A DNA stretch of 33,666 nt, taken from assembly GCF_900549175.1 (NCBI RefSeq), contig NZ_URNN01000015.1:1-33666 (forward strand), written 5' to 3'. The translations under genes were made by a program, and so were the position numbers. Shown here one piece after another: positions 24,505 to 31,407 of the stretch. Below the pieces are notes generated by a model that made no database searches, had not been told where the DNA came from, and saw only the letters and a program-made list of their open reading frames with translations. The stretch is from an uncultured Prevotella sp. GTDB lineage: Bacteria; Bacteroidota; Bacteroidia; Bacteroidales; Bacteroidaceae. Numbering within the stretch: position 1 is the stretch's first letter; every line of letters starts with the position of its first letter.

Positions 24505-24981
24505 TTATTTCTCCGGCACATTGATTATGTACGGAGGCTGGTCTGACGGGCGCAGCAAACTGTCATTCCTTGCTTTCAGCAGTTCCAGAACGTGGCTCTC
24601 GCGGCAACGTTCGGTGAGCGTGCTCGAACTCGACAGAGACTTGTATTTGGCGTCTTTCAACTTGTTCTCGAGTTTGTCTATCGTTATCATGTCCTGCTGG
24701 CACTGGTATCTGAACGCCACATACACTATTGTGAACACCACAATGAGCAGGAACAGCCATATCTGGCCGCGCACGATGTCGGCACTCAAGATGTCGCCGC
24801 CGATGATTTTCTTGAACGTCAGGGCGGGTGACGGCTTGGGGTCATCCTCCTTGGCGCTGTCTTTCAGAATCTGAAGGGCTGTCTCCTTCTTCTCTTCAGG
24901 GACGGCAGGGTCAGCAGGTGCTGTGGGGGCGGCGGTGATGACGTCGGCTACTGTTTCTTTGTCATTATTATCTTTTGCCAT
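24505..24981 (-). CDS. FtsL-like bitopic division protein
   Basis: A 158-aa protein with a long cytoplasmic N-terminus (residues 1-72, rich in Ala, Pro, Glu and Lys). One membrane helix follows (73-90, IWLFLLIVVFTIVYVAFR), then a short periplasmic coiled coil (about 92-142, DMITIDKLENKLKDAKYKSL onward). Position between rsmH and ftsI and the topology fit FtsL, which bridges FtsQ and FtsB to FtsW-FtsI. The primary sequence is not recognisably similar to E. coli FtsL, and the N-terminus is far longer. The identification is therefore from position and topology. Confidence 0.8.
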   Translation of the reverse strand: MAKDNNDKETVADVITAAPTAPADPAVPEEKKETALQILKDSAKEDDPKPSPALTFKKIIGGDILSADIVRGQIWLFLLIVVFTIVYVAFRYQCQQDMITIDKLENKLKDAKYKSLSSSSTLTERCRESHVLELLKARNDSLLRPSDQPPYIINVPEK

Positions 24982-25026
24982 GTCAGTAGGGATTGTTGTG
25001 GTGTTAACGGTTCTTTCTCTTGCTCT

Positions 25027-25992
25027 CTATTTCTTCTCGGCTATTCGCAGCTTGGCACTGCGGCTGCGCGGATTGCGCTGCTGCTCGCCGGCGTCGGGCA
25101 CGATAACCTTGTTGTTCACCTGGCGGTACGGTGTGTCCACACGTCCGAAGAAGTCCTGCGCCACATGCCCGTCGGCGTTGCCGCTCCTGATGACGTTCTT
25201 CACGATGCGGTCTTCCAGCGAGTGGTATGTTATCACCGACAGGCGTCCGCCCGGGGCGAGCAGTCCTGTGGCGGCGGAAAGCATCTCGCGCAGGGCGTCC
25301 ATCTCGTGGTTCACCTCTATGCGCAGGGCCTGAAACAGTTTTGCCATATCCTTCTTGCCACGTTCGCGCGGAAACAGTTTTTCCACGGTGCGCAGCAGGT
25401 CGCCGGTGGTCTCTATACGCTTTGCCCCCCGCGCCTTAACTATCTCCGACGCTATGCGGCGTGACGTCTTCAGCTCGCCGTAGAGGTAGATGATGTCGGC
25501 AAGGCGTTCCTCACTGTATTCGTTCAGTATGTCGGCGGCCGTCGCTCCGTCGCGCTTGTTCATGCGCATGTCGAGCGGGGCGTTGAAACGGAAGGAGAAC
25601 CCGCGCGACTCGTCGTCAAGATGGTGGCTCGACACGCCGAGGTCGGCAAGCAGTCCGTCTATACGGTCAACGCCGTAGTAGCGCATCCAGTTTTTCAGAT
25701 AGCGGAAATTGCTGCGCACGAAAGTGAACGTGCGGTCGTCCGTACCGTCCTGTCCCGCCGCCGATTCTGCCTGGAGAGCCACCGATGTGCCTATCCTCCT
25801 TTCGGCATCCTCGTCCTGGTCGAAACTGTACAGACGGCCGCCGGCACCCAGACGTGAGAAAATCTCGCGGCTGTGTCCGCCGCCGCCGAAGGTAACATCG
25901 ACATATATGCCGCCGGGCTTTATTGCGAGCCCGTCAACACTCTCGGTGAGAAGTACGGGCACGTGATATATCGTTTCGTCAGTCATCATCAA
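25027..25992 (-). CDS. rsmH: 16S rRNA m4C1402 methyltransferase
   Basis: A 321-aa SAM-dependent methyltransferase (formerly MraW) that N4-methylates C1402 of 16S rRNA. HVPVLLTESVDGL is at the start, the SAM loop VDVTFGGGGHSREIF is at 31-45, and DGLLADLGVSSHHLDDESRGFSF and ALRIEVNHEMDAL follow; all are RsmH signatures. The ORF begins with three consecutive ATG codons, so the exact start among residues 1-3 is uncertain. It lies 15 bp after mraZ and is the second gene of the dcw cluster. Confidence 0.97.
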   Translation of the reverse strand: MMMTDETIYHVPVLLTESVDGLAIKPGGIYVDVTFGGGGHSREIFSRLGAGGRLYSFDQDEDAERRIGTSVALQAESAAGQDGTDDRTFTFVRSNFRYLKNWMRYYGVDRIDGLLADLGVSSHHLDDESRGFSFRFNAPLDMRMNKRDGATAADILNEYSEERLADIIYLYGELKTSRRIASEIVKARGAKRIETTGDLLRTVEKLFPRERGKKDMAKLFQALRIEVNHEMDALREMLSAATGLLAPGGRLSVITYHSLEDRIVKNVIRSGNADGHVAQDFFGRVDTPYRQVNNKVIVPDAGEQQRNPRSRSAKLRIAEKK

Positions 25993-26007
25993 TAATTTTT
26001 TTAGGAA

Positions 26008-26457
26008 TTAGAAAAAGCCGCACATCAGGTTCTCCATTGCCTTGCCGAAGTCATCGGGCTGCATGAACGGCTCTTGGGCGTTGTCGTTGCTCCATATCTC
26101 GATGGTGTCGTCCATGCCAATGAATCTTATTTCCTGCTTTATCTCGGCCATGGCAAGGTATCGTTTCGGGATGAGGAAGCGCCCGTTTCCGTCGAGAGCG
26201 ACCGACTCCACCGCCGATATGAACTGGCGGAACACCTGCCGGTGGTCCTTGTTCCAAAGATTGAGCTTGGCACGCAGGTCATCGATACGGCTGTTCCATA
26301 CGCTTTCGGGATAAAGCACGAGACAGGGCTGATGGATATCTTTTCTGAGCACAAGACGTTCCTCGCCGGCACCTTGCAGCACCTTGCGGAACACAGCCGG
26401 CAGGAAAGCCCTGCCCTTGGCATCTGTCTTGGCTTCTATATTGCCCCAAAAACGCAT
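26008..26457 (-). CDS. mraZ: Transcriptional regulator MraZ
   Basis: A 149-aa protein with two AbrB/SpoVT-like half-domains. The family motif of the first half reads GRAFLPAVFRKVL, and of the second GRFLIPKRYLAMA. MraZ binds direct repeats ahead of its own gene and represses the dcw cluster in E. coli. The open frame continues upstream to an ATG at 26592, but I set the start at 26457 (MRFWGNIEAKTDAKGRAFLP). Three reasons support it: this is where homologues begin, the extra 45 residues look unlike MraZ, and the promoter (26487-26494) lies downstream of the longer start. The first gene of the cluster is MraZ, as is usual. Confidence 0.95.
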   Translation of the reverse strand: MRFWGNIEAKTDAKGRAFLPAVFRKVLQGAGEERLVLRKDIHQPCLVLYPESVWNSRIDDLRAKLNLWNKDHRQVFRQFISAVESVALDGNGRFLIPKRYLAMAEIKQEIRFIGMDDTIEIWSNDNAQEPFMQPDDFGKAMENLMCGFF

Positions 26458-26486
26458 ACACAACTTACGTATAGAGAATTTGGGGT

Positions 26487-26494
26487 CAAAGTTA
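26487..26494 (-). promoter_or_regulatory. -7 box of the dcw operon promoter
   Basis: The minus strand reads TAACTTTG, a match to TAnnTTTG, 29 bp upstream of the mraZ ATG at 26457. The expected -33 position (26514-26517) is occupied by GGGG of a MraZ box rather than TTTG, so the promoter may be weak or activator-dependent as well as repressible. Confidence 0.65.
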
Positions 26495-26503
26495 CACAAA
26501 ATT

Positions 26504-26528
26504 CCCCACATTCCCCCACTTCTCGCCA
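26504..26528 (-). promoter_or_regulatory. Putative MraZ operator: TGGGG-type direct repeats, 10-bp period
   Basis: On the minus strand three pentamers recur with an exact 10-bp period: TGGCG (26528-26524), TGGGG (26518-26514) and TGGGG (26508-26504). They are separated by 5-bp spacers. MraZ is known to bind TGGGN repeats with 5-bp spacing ahead of mraZ. Here the boxes span the -33 to -10 region of the mraZ promoter, so bound MraZ would block RNA polymerase. A fourth, weaker pentamer (TGTGT, 26498-26494) continues the period into the -7 box. Confidence 0.75.
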
Positions 26529-26729
26529 CTATTTTTGCAATGCGATTTTGCAATTTATCCGGATAAAGTTGCATACGGTTGGTTTTCAGCATGTTAACAC
26601 CGTCACTGTCTTACGGCGAAGGCCCCGCCATAAGGTAATATGGTTCATCCGACATTTGAAGTAATATTCTGCCAACATTTTCAAAGGAAGTTGGTATGGG
26701 TTTTCACAAATACCATACAATATATGTTT

Positions 26730-26875
26730 GGGGGTCACAGATACACGGAGACGGAGGATTTTAAACGCAAAGACGCTGAGGCGCAAAGGTTTTAAGTTTT
26801 TCTCTGTGTCTCCGTGTTAAAAAAATAATCTTTGCGTCTCTGCGTCTTTGCGTTTAAAAATATTTCTCTGTATCC
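26730..26875. repeat. Inverted-repeat element with ACGGAGAC / CGCAAAGACGC modules
   Basis: The left half carries ACACGGAGACGGAGGATTTT, then AAACGCAAAGACGCTGAGGC and GCAAAG. The right half carries the same two modules in inverted orientation, with small differences: CTCTGTGTCTCCGTG, then CTTTGCGTCTCTGCGTCTTT and GCGTTTAAA. This is a composite, partly tandem and partly inverted structure, likely a miniature non-coding repeat. I recall similar modules from intergenic regions of unrelated bacteria, unverified here. No ORF is associated with it. Confidence 0.75.
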
Positions 26876-26929
26876 AAAACATGCGTCTTGCTTACCGCTC
26901 TTTCATTCAGCTTTTGCTACAAGGCCCGG

Positions 26930-26964
26930 GTAACGGTGTTACATGGCTCAAGTAACAGAGTTAC
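26930..26964. repeat. Paired GTAAC-N3-GTTAC palindromes upstream of trpS
   Basis: GTAACGGTGTTAC (26930-26942) and GTAACAGAGTTAC (26952-26964) are two 13-bp palindromes 22 bp apart, about two helical turns. A TAAC half-site follows at 26974-26977. Similar sequence (GTTAACACCGTCAC) occurs at 26592-26605. They lie about 145 bp before the trpS -7 box. They may be operator sites, or arms of an RNA or DNA hairpin. Confidence 0.6.
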
Positions 26965-27108
26965 GTGACCAGGATAACAATTTCGAAGGCCCCGGCCTTT
27001 GTCCCAAGGTGCTGTTTCGGCGGTCAATCCGTGTGGTTAAATGAAAAAGCCGTGTGTCAAAAAAGGAATATTTGATTTTGAAAATGGTGTTTTTCATTAT
27101 TTTTTCAG

Positions 27109-27116
27109 TAATTTTG
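27109..27116 (+). promoter_or_regulatory. -7 box of trpS
   Basis: TAATTTTG matches TAnnTTTG and lies 37 bp upstream of the trpS ATG. The -33 position (27086-27089) reads GGTG, so only the -7 element is well supported. Confidence 0.5.
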
Positions 27117-27153
27117 CGGCTTAAAGACGAAACAGATACATAAATTTGAATAA

Positions 27154-28242
27154 ATGGGAAAAGTAATTCTTACCGGTGACCGCCCCACCGGAAAACTTCA
27201 TTTGGGGCACTACGTAGGCTCACTGCGCCGCCGCGTGCAGCTGCAAAACGAGGGCGACTATGACAAGATGTTCGTTTTCATGGCCGACGTGCAGGCTCTC
27301 ACCGACAACGCCGACAACCCCGAAAAAATACGCCAGAACCTCATTGAGGTGGCTCTCGACTATCTGGCCGCCGGCCTCGACCCCGAAAAGTGCACACTCT
27401 TCGTGCAGAGCCAGATACCGGAACTGGCCGAGCTGACCACATACCTGATGAACCTCATAACGGTGTCACGCGTACAGCGCAACCCCACGGTGAAGACAGA
27501 GATAAAGATGCGCAACTTCGAGGCAAACATACCGTTGGGCTTCTTCTGCTACCCCGTGAGTCAGGCTGCCGACATCACGCTGTTCAAGGCCACCACGGTG
27601 CCGGCGGGCGAAGATCAGGAACCCATGCTTGAGGTGACGCGCGAACTGGTGCGCCGCTTCAACCAGACTTATGCCGAGGTGCTCGTAGAGCCGAACATCA
27701 TGCTGCCCGAAAATGCCACGGCACGCCGCCTGCCGGGAACCGACGGCAAGGAGAAGATGAGCAAGAGCCTCGGCAACTGCATCTATCTGAGCGACTCGGC
27801 CGACGAGGTGTGGCAGAAGGTGCGGTCGATGTTCACCGACCCCGACCATCTGCGCGTAGATGACCCGGGCAAGGTGGAGGGCAACGCCGTGTTCACCTAT
27901 CTCGATGCCTTCAGCACCGATGACGACTTTGCCAACCTGTGGCCTGAGTATAAGAATCTTGACGAACTGAAAGACCACTACCGCCGCGGCGGACTGGGTG
28001 ACATGAAGTGCAAGAAATTCCTGAACACCATTCTCAACAACTTCCTCGAGCCTATGCGCCAGCGCCGCCACGAGTTCGAGCAGGACATCCCCGAGATATA
28101 CAACATACTGAAAAAGGGAACCGAACGGGCACGCGAAACGGCCGCACAAACCATGGACGAGGTGCGCCGCGCCATGCGCATAAACTATTTCGACGACGTG
28201 GAACTGATAAAGAGTCAGGCGGAGAAATTCAGGAAAGGCTGA
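27154..28242 (+). CDS. trpS: Tryptophanyl-tRNA synthetase
   Basis: A 362-aa class I aminoacyl-tRNA synthetase that charges tRNA(Trp) with tryptophan in the cytoplasm. The HIGH-type motif is GDRPTGKLHLGHYVGSL at residues 8-24 and the KMSKS loop is GKEKMSKSLGN at 198-208. AAGLDPEKCTLFVQSQIPE and PVSQAADITLFKATTVPAGEDQ are typical TrpS active-site segments. It is somewhat longer than E. coli TrpS (334 aa), as in other Bacteroidetes. It is a single gene with its own promoter, and its 3' end is followed by a perfect hairpin. Confidence 0.97.
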   Translation: MGKVILTGDRPTGKLHLGHYVGSLRRRVQLQNEGDYDKMFVFMADVQALTDNADNPEKIRQNLIEVALDYLAAGLDPEKCTLFVQSQIPELAELTTYLMNLITVSRVQRNPTVKTEIKMRNFEANIPLGFFCYPVSQAADITLFKATTVPAGEDQEPMLEVTRELVRRFNQTYAEVLVEPNIMLPENATARRLPGTDGKEKMSKSLGNCIYLSDSADEVWQKVRSMFTDPDHLRVDDPGKVEGNAVFTYLDAFSTDDDFANLWPEYKNLDELKDHYRRGGLGDMKCKKFLNTILNNFLEPMRQRRHEFEQDIPEIYNILKKGTERARETAAQTMDEVRRAMRINYFDDVELIKSQAEKFRKG

Positions 28243-28257
28243 GTAATTGGGAATTGA

Positions 28258-28312
28258 GAATTGAAAATTATGATTTGCCCTGCTCGTGTATGGTAATCAT
28301 AATTTTCAATTC
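28258..28312. repeat. Perfect 18-bp inverted repeat between trpS and the YhcG-type gene
   Basis: GAATTGAAAATTATGATT (28258-28275) and its exact reverse complement (28295-28312) enclose a 19-nt loop. The right arm overlaps the last codons and stop of the minus-strand YhcG-type gene (28306-28312). The arm sequence is shared with the inverted repeat at 7571-7712. It can serve as a bidirectional hairpin terminator. Confidence 0.85.
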
Positions 28313-29364
28313 GCGTTATTTTCCTGTTCTTCAAATTCTGCAATCCATTCCTTTATTTTTGCTTGCAGCAAGGTTTTATCCGGTAAACAAAACTGATAAG
28401 CAGACGCATATATATTAGCATCCTTTGGCAAAGTCAATTCAACCAATGCGTCTTCTTTTGATTTACAGAGCAGTATTCCGATAGTCGGTTTTTCAAAATC
28501 AAGCCTCACATAACGATCGAAATAATTAACATACATCTGCATCTGTCCCAAATCCTGATGAGTCAGTTTGTCAATCTTCAAATCAACAAGCACATAACAT
28601 TGAAGCATACGATTATACAAAACAAGGTCCACATAAAAATTATCCTCATTAAATGTAAACCGCTTTTGTCTTGCCTCAAAAAGAAAGCCCTTACCCATTT
28701 CCAAAAGAAAAGTCTGCAATTTACTGATGATTGCATGCTCCAAGCTACTCTCACTGTAAGAACTGTCAGGTTTCAAACCTAAAAATTCCAACGCTATCGG
28801 ATTCTTTATTATATCGGAAGGTTTCTCTATTACCTGTCCCTCTTCTGCTAAACGCAAAACTTCGTTCTTGTTGTGACTCAAAACAATACGTTCATACAGA
28901 CAACTGGCTTGCTGACGCTGAAGCCACTTATATCCCCAATTCTGCCGTTTCGCCTCTATCTCATAAAAATGTCGTTCATCAGGATTGTCTATACGCATCA
29001 GTATCTGATAATGATTCCATGAAAGAGAAAATTCAGAAACAGATTTTGTCTGCGGTGCAGACAAAATTGCATAGACATGATAAAACTTTCTGCACTTAGC
29101 CAATGTTTCATAAGACCATCCCTTGCCAAATCTGTCTGTGAGCTTTGTGGAAAGCCTGTTCAGTACGCCCTTACCATAGGTCGCACGGTAGTTGCCTTTC
29201 TGTTCAAACTCAAGAATATACCGGCCTATGCCATAATAAGTATAAACCATTGCCGTATTCACAGCTTTGGCTACATGTCTGCGACTCTCTTCGATAAGTC
29301 CGGAAACACGCCCGAACAGTTCTTCTTCGCTTTCAATCGTGTCAAGTTTATCTTCAACGCTCAT
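28306..29364 (-). CDS. YhcG/DUF1016 family PD-(D/E)xK nuclease-like protein
   Basis: A 352-aa protein with the DUF1016 N-terminal helical domain (about 15-165, HVAKAVNTAMVYTYYGIGRYI through FHYQIL-type segments). A C-terminal PD-(D/E)xK fold follows (about 190-335), with D246 in FYVDLVLYN and D261-L-K263 in YVLVDLKIDKLTHQDLGQMQ. The family is named after E. coli YhcG. It is common near mobile elements and restriction systems, and its substrate is unknown. The gene is clearly more AT-rich than its neighbours, suggesting separate acquisition. Its last codons lie inside a repeat arm. Confidence 0.85.
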   Translation of the reverse strand: MSVEDKLDTIESEEELFGRVSGLIEESRRHVAKAVNTAMVYTYYGIGRYILEFEQKGNYRATYGKGVLNRLSTKLTDRFGKGWSYETLAKCRKFYHVYAILSAPQTKSVSEFSLSWNHYQILMRIDNPDERHFYEIEAKRQNWGYKWLQRQQASCLYERIVLSHNKNEVLRLAEEGQVIEKPSDIIKNPIALEFLGLKPDSSYSESSLEHAIISKLQTFLLEMGKGFLFEARQKRFTFNEDNFYVDLVLYNRMLQCYVLVDLKIDKLTHQDLGQMQMYVNYFDRYVRLDFEKPTIGILLCKSKEDALVELTLPKDANIYASAYQFCLPDKTLLQAKIKEWIAEFEEQENNAN

Positions 29365-29472
29365 ACCCCGTCAAGTTTTTATAGCGACAATACCGCATAT
29401 CTTTCAATCCGTTACACCTCTGTTCCGATTTAAAGAAAAACTTTCCTTATAACCCAACCGGACATCCGGCTC

Positions 29473-29480
29473 CAAAGATA
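29473..29480 (-). promoter_or_regulatory. Possible -7 box for the YhcG-type gene
   Basis: The minus strand reads TATCTTTG, about 108 bp upstream of the ATG. No good -33 element is at the normal spacing (a TTGC occurs 17 bp upstream). It is the best candidate in the divergent gap between this gene and gpmI. Confidence 0.35.
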
Positions 29481-29521
29481 ACGAAAAAAAGTGAAAGGCA
29501 ACGCCTTTTATCCCTTCTTAT

Positions 29522-29552
29522 TTTGTCACTCGCTCAAATATTATTAATTTTG
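29522..29552 (+). promoter_or_regulatory. Promoter of gpmI
   Basis: TTTG (29522-29525), then exactly 19 bp, then TAATTTTG (29545-29552) is a perfect match to the Bacteroidetes promoter consensus. Transcription would start about 29559, leaving a leader of about 29 nt with A-rich sequence before the ATG at 29588. Confidence 0.8.
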
Positions 29553-29587
29553 CACCCACGAATATATTCATTATTTAATATAAGACT

Positions 29588-31111
29588 ATGGCAAAAAAAG
29601 CGTTACTGATGATCCTCGACGGATGGGGCATCGGAAAACATGGTTGCGGCGACGTCATATACAACACGCCGACACCTTATCTCGACTATCTTACAGCTAT
29701 CAGTGCTCACTCACAGCTTGAAGCCTCGGGCGAAAACGTGGGACTGCCCGACGGACAGATGGGCAACTCTGAGGTGGGACACCTCAACATCGGCGCAGGC
29801 CGCGTGGTATACCAGGACCTCGTGAAGATAAACCGTGCATGCAATGACGGCTCTATCATGAAGAACCCCGAAATCGTAAGCGCATACACATACGCACGCG
29901 ACAACGGCAAGAAACTGCACCTGATGGGACTGACGAGCAACGGCGGCGTGCACTCTTCGCTCGACCACCTGAACAAACTCATCGAAATAGCCGGTGAGTA
30001 CGGACTGAAGGAGACCTACGTGCACTGCTTCATGGACGGCCGTGACACCGACCCGAAGAGCGGCGCCGGATTCATAAAGGAGCTTACCGACACATGCGCC
30101 AAGAACGGCGCGCACATAGCAAGCATCATAGGACGTTTCTACGCCATGGACCGTGACAAGCGCTGGGACCGCGTAAAGACAGCCTACGACCTCATCGTAG
30201 GCGGCGAGGGACAGAAGGCCGACGACATGGTGGCCGCCGTTGAGGCAAGCTATGCCGAGGGCGTGACCGACGAGTTCATCAAGCCCATCTCAAACGCCAC
30301 CGTCGACGGAACCATAGGCGAAGGTGACGTGGTGATATTCTTCAACTACCGCAACGACCGCGCCAAGGAGCTTACACAGGTGCTCACACAGCAGGACATG
30401 CCCGACGAGGGTATGAAGACCATCGCCGGCCTGCAATACTACTGCATGACCCCCTACGACGCATCGTTCACGGGCGTGCACATCCTCTTCCCCAAGGAGA
30501 ACGTGGAGAACACTTTGGGCGAATATCTCAGCTCGCAGGGCAAGCGCCAGCTGCACACGGCAGAGACAGAGAAGTACGCCCACGTTACGTTCTTCTTCAA
30601 CGGCGGACGCGAAACCCCGTTCGAGGGCGAGGACCGCATACTCGTGCCGTCACCCAAGGTGGCCACATACGACCTGAAGCCCGAGATGAGCGCATACGAA
30701 GTTAAGGACAAGCTCGTGGGTGCCATCAACACTCAGGAGTACGACTTCATCGTGGTGAACTTCGCCAACGGCGACATGGTGGGCCACACCGGCGTATACA
30801 ACGCCATTGCCAAGGCCGTGCACGCCGTGGACAACTGCGTACGCGAGGTGATTGAGGCTGCCAAGGCCAACGACTACGAGGCCATCATCATTGCCGACCA
30901 CGGCAACGCCGACAACGCCATCAACGCCGACGGCACACCCAACACGGCACACTCGCTCAACCCCGTGCCCTTCATCTACGTGACCGACAACAACTCGGCA
31001 ACGGTGAAGAACGGACGTCTGGCCGACGTGGCTCCCTCCATCCTCCACATCATGGGACTGGAGCAGCCGGCAGACATGACGGGCGAAAACCTTATCTGCG
31101 ACAACAAGTAA
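29588..31111 (+). CDS. gpmI: 2,3-bisphosphoglycerate-independent phosphoglycerate mutase
   Basis: A 507-aa cytoplasmic glycolytic enzyme that interconverts 3- and 2-phosphoglycerate via a phosphoserine intermediate, using Mn2+. The N-terminal LLMILDGWGIG places metal ligand D11, and the nucleophile is S61 in DGQMGNSEVGHLNIGAGR (55-72). HCFMDGRDTDPKSG and SIIGRFYAMDRDKRWDR are substrate-binding segments. IIADHGNADNAIN near the C-terminus supplies further metal ligands. Length and motifs are standard for GpmI. A strong terminator follows. Confidence 0.98.
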   Translation: MAKKALLMILDGWGIGKHGCGDVIYNTPTPYLDYLTAISAHSQLEASGENVGLPDGQMGNSEVGHLNIGAGRVVYQDLVKINRACNDGSIMKNPEIVSAYTYARDNGKKLHLMGLTSNGGVHSSLDHLNKLIEIAGEYGLKETYVHCFMDGRDTDPKSGAGFIKELTDTCAKNGAHIASIIGRFYAMDRDKRWDRVKTAYDLIVGGEGQKADDMVAAVEASYAEGVTDEFIKPISNATVDGTIGEGDVVIFFNYRNDRAKELTQVLTQQDMPDEGMKTIAGLQYYCMTPYDASFTGVHILFPKENVENTLGEYLSSQGKRQLHTAETEKYAHVTFFFNGGRETPFEGEDRILVPSPKVATYDLKPEMSAYEVKDKLVGAINTQEYDFIVVNFANGDMVGHTGVYNAIAKAVHAVDNCVREVIEAAKANDYEAIIIADHGNADNAINADGTPNTAHSLNPVPFIYVTDNNSATVKNGRLADVAPSILHIMGLEQPADMTGENLICDNK

Positions 31112-31130
31112 AAGCGGAACGAACTTATAA

Positions 31131-31171
31131 AAAAACTCCCCCGGCACCTTAAAGTCCGGGGGAGTTTTTTT
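31131..31171 (+). terminator. Intrinsic terminator of gpmI
   Basis: AAAAACTCCCCCGG (31131-31144) and CCGGGGGAGTTTTT (31156-31169) form a perfect 14-bp stem with an 11-nt loop, and the right arm runs into a T-tract. It begins 20 bp after the gpmI stop codon and is one of the strongest terminators in the window. Confidence 0.95.
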
Positions 31172-31193
31172 ATTGTAACAGAGGTACTACACA

Positions 31194-31208
31194 TCCTGAT
31201 TATCAGGA
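31194..31208. promoter_or_regulatory. 15-bp palindrome between gpmI and the recombinase gene
   Basis: TCCTGAT-T-ATCAGGA is a perfect interrupted palindrome, 96 bp upstream of the recombinase -7 box. It may be an operator or a recombination-related site. No partner copy was noticed in this window. Confidence 0.35.
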
Positions 31209-31303
31209 CAGCTCACCTGCGGCAAAGCTTACTTCCGACGGCACTGAGAACAGGCCGCTTTCCTCTCGGCGCGAGGCAAGCGTACAAACACGTTCTTTTT
31301 GTG

Positions 31304-31311
31304 TATATTTG
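31304..31311 (+). promoter_or_regulatory. -7 box of the recombinase gene
   Basis: TATATTTG matches TAnnTTTG and overlaps the upstream ATG at 31309. This argues for translation from the internal ATG at 31408, leaving a leader of about 90 nt. No -33 TTTG is seen at the 19-bp spacing. Confidence 0.45.
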
Positions 31312-31407
31312 CCGCTGTCTGACTATGCCGGAGGCTGTTTTCGGTCATCAGAGAATGCTCCGGTTCGTCATGGCACTATTTTAATAACCCAAAAACAAAA
31401 GACTATT

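Larger units (their letters stand above)
26529..27153. other. Intergenic region between the mraZ operator and trpS
   Basis: No convincing gene is present. From left to right: the upstream edge of the mraZ control region, a GTTAACACCGTCAC segment (26592-26605), an inverted-repeat element (about 26730-26875), two GTAAC-N3-GTTAC palindromes (26930-26964), the palindrome AAGGCCCCGGCCTT (26986-26999), and the trpS -7 box (27109-27116). I see no tRNA or known riboswitch. Confidence 0.6.

Noticed and set aside
22400..24874. Very long plus-strand ORF (824 codons) antisense to ftsI
   Set aside because: It is an antisense frame of a GC-rich conserved gene. Its composition (high His, Ala, Val) is typical of such shadows and has no family motif.
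26458..26592. N-terminal extension of mraZ from an ATG at 26592
   Set aside because: The extra 45 codons overlap the promoter and the MraZ operator, and do not resemble the family; homologues start at MRFWGNI-type sequence.
31309..31407. Upstream start of the recombinase gene
   Set aside because: The ATG lies inside the -7 box, and the first 33 residues do not look like the family.
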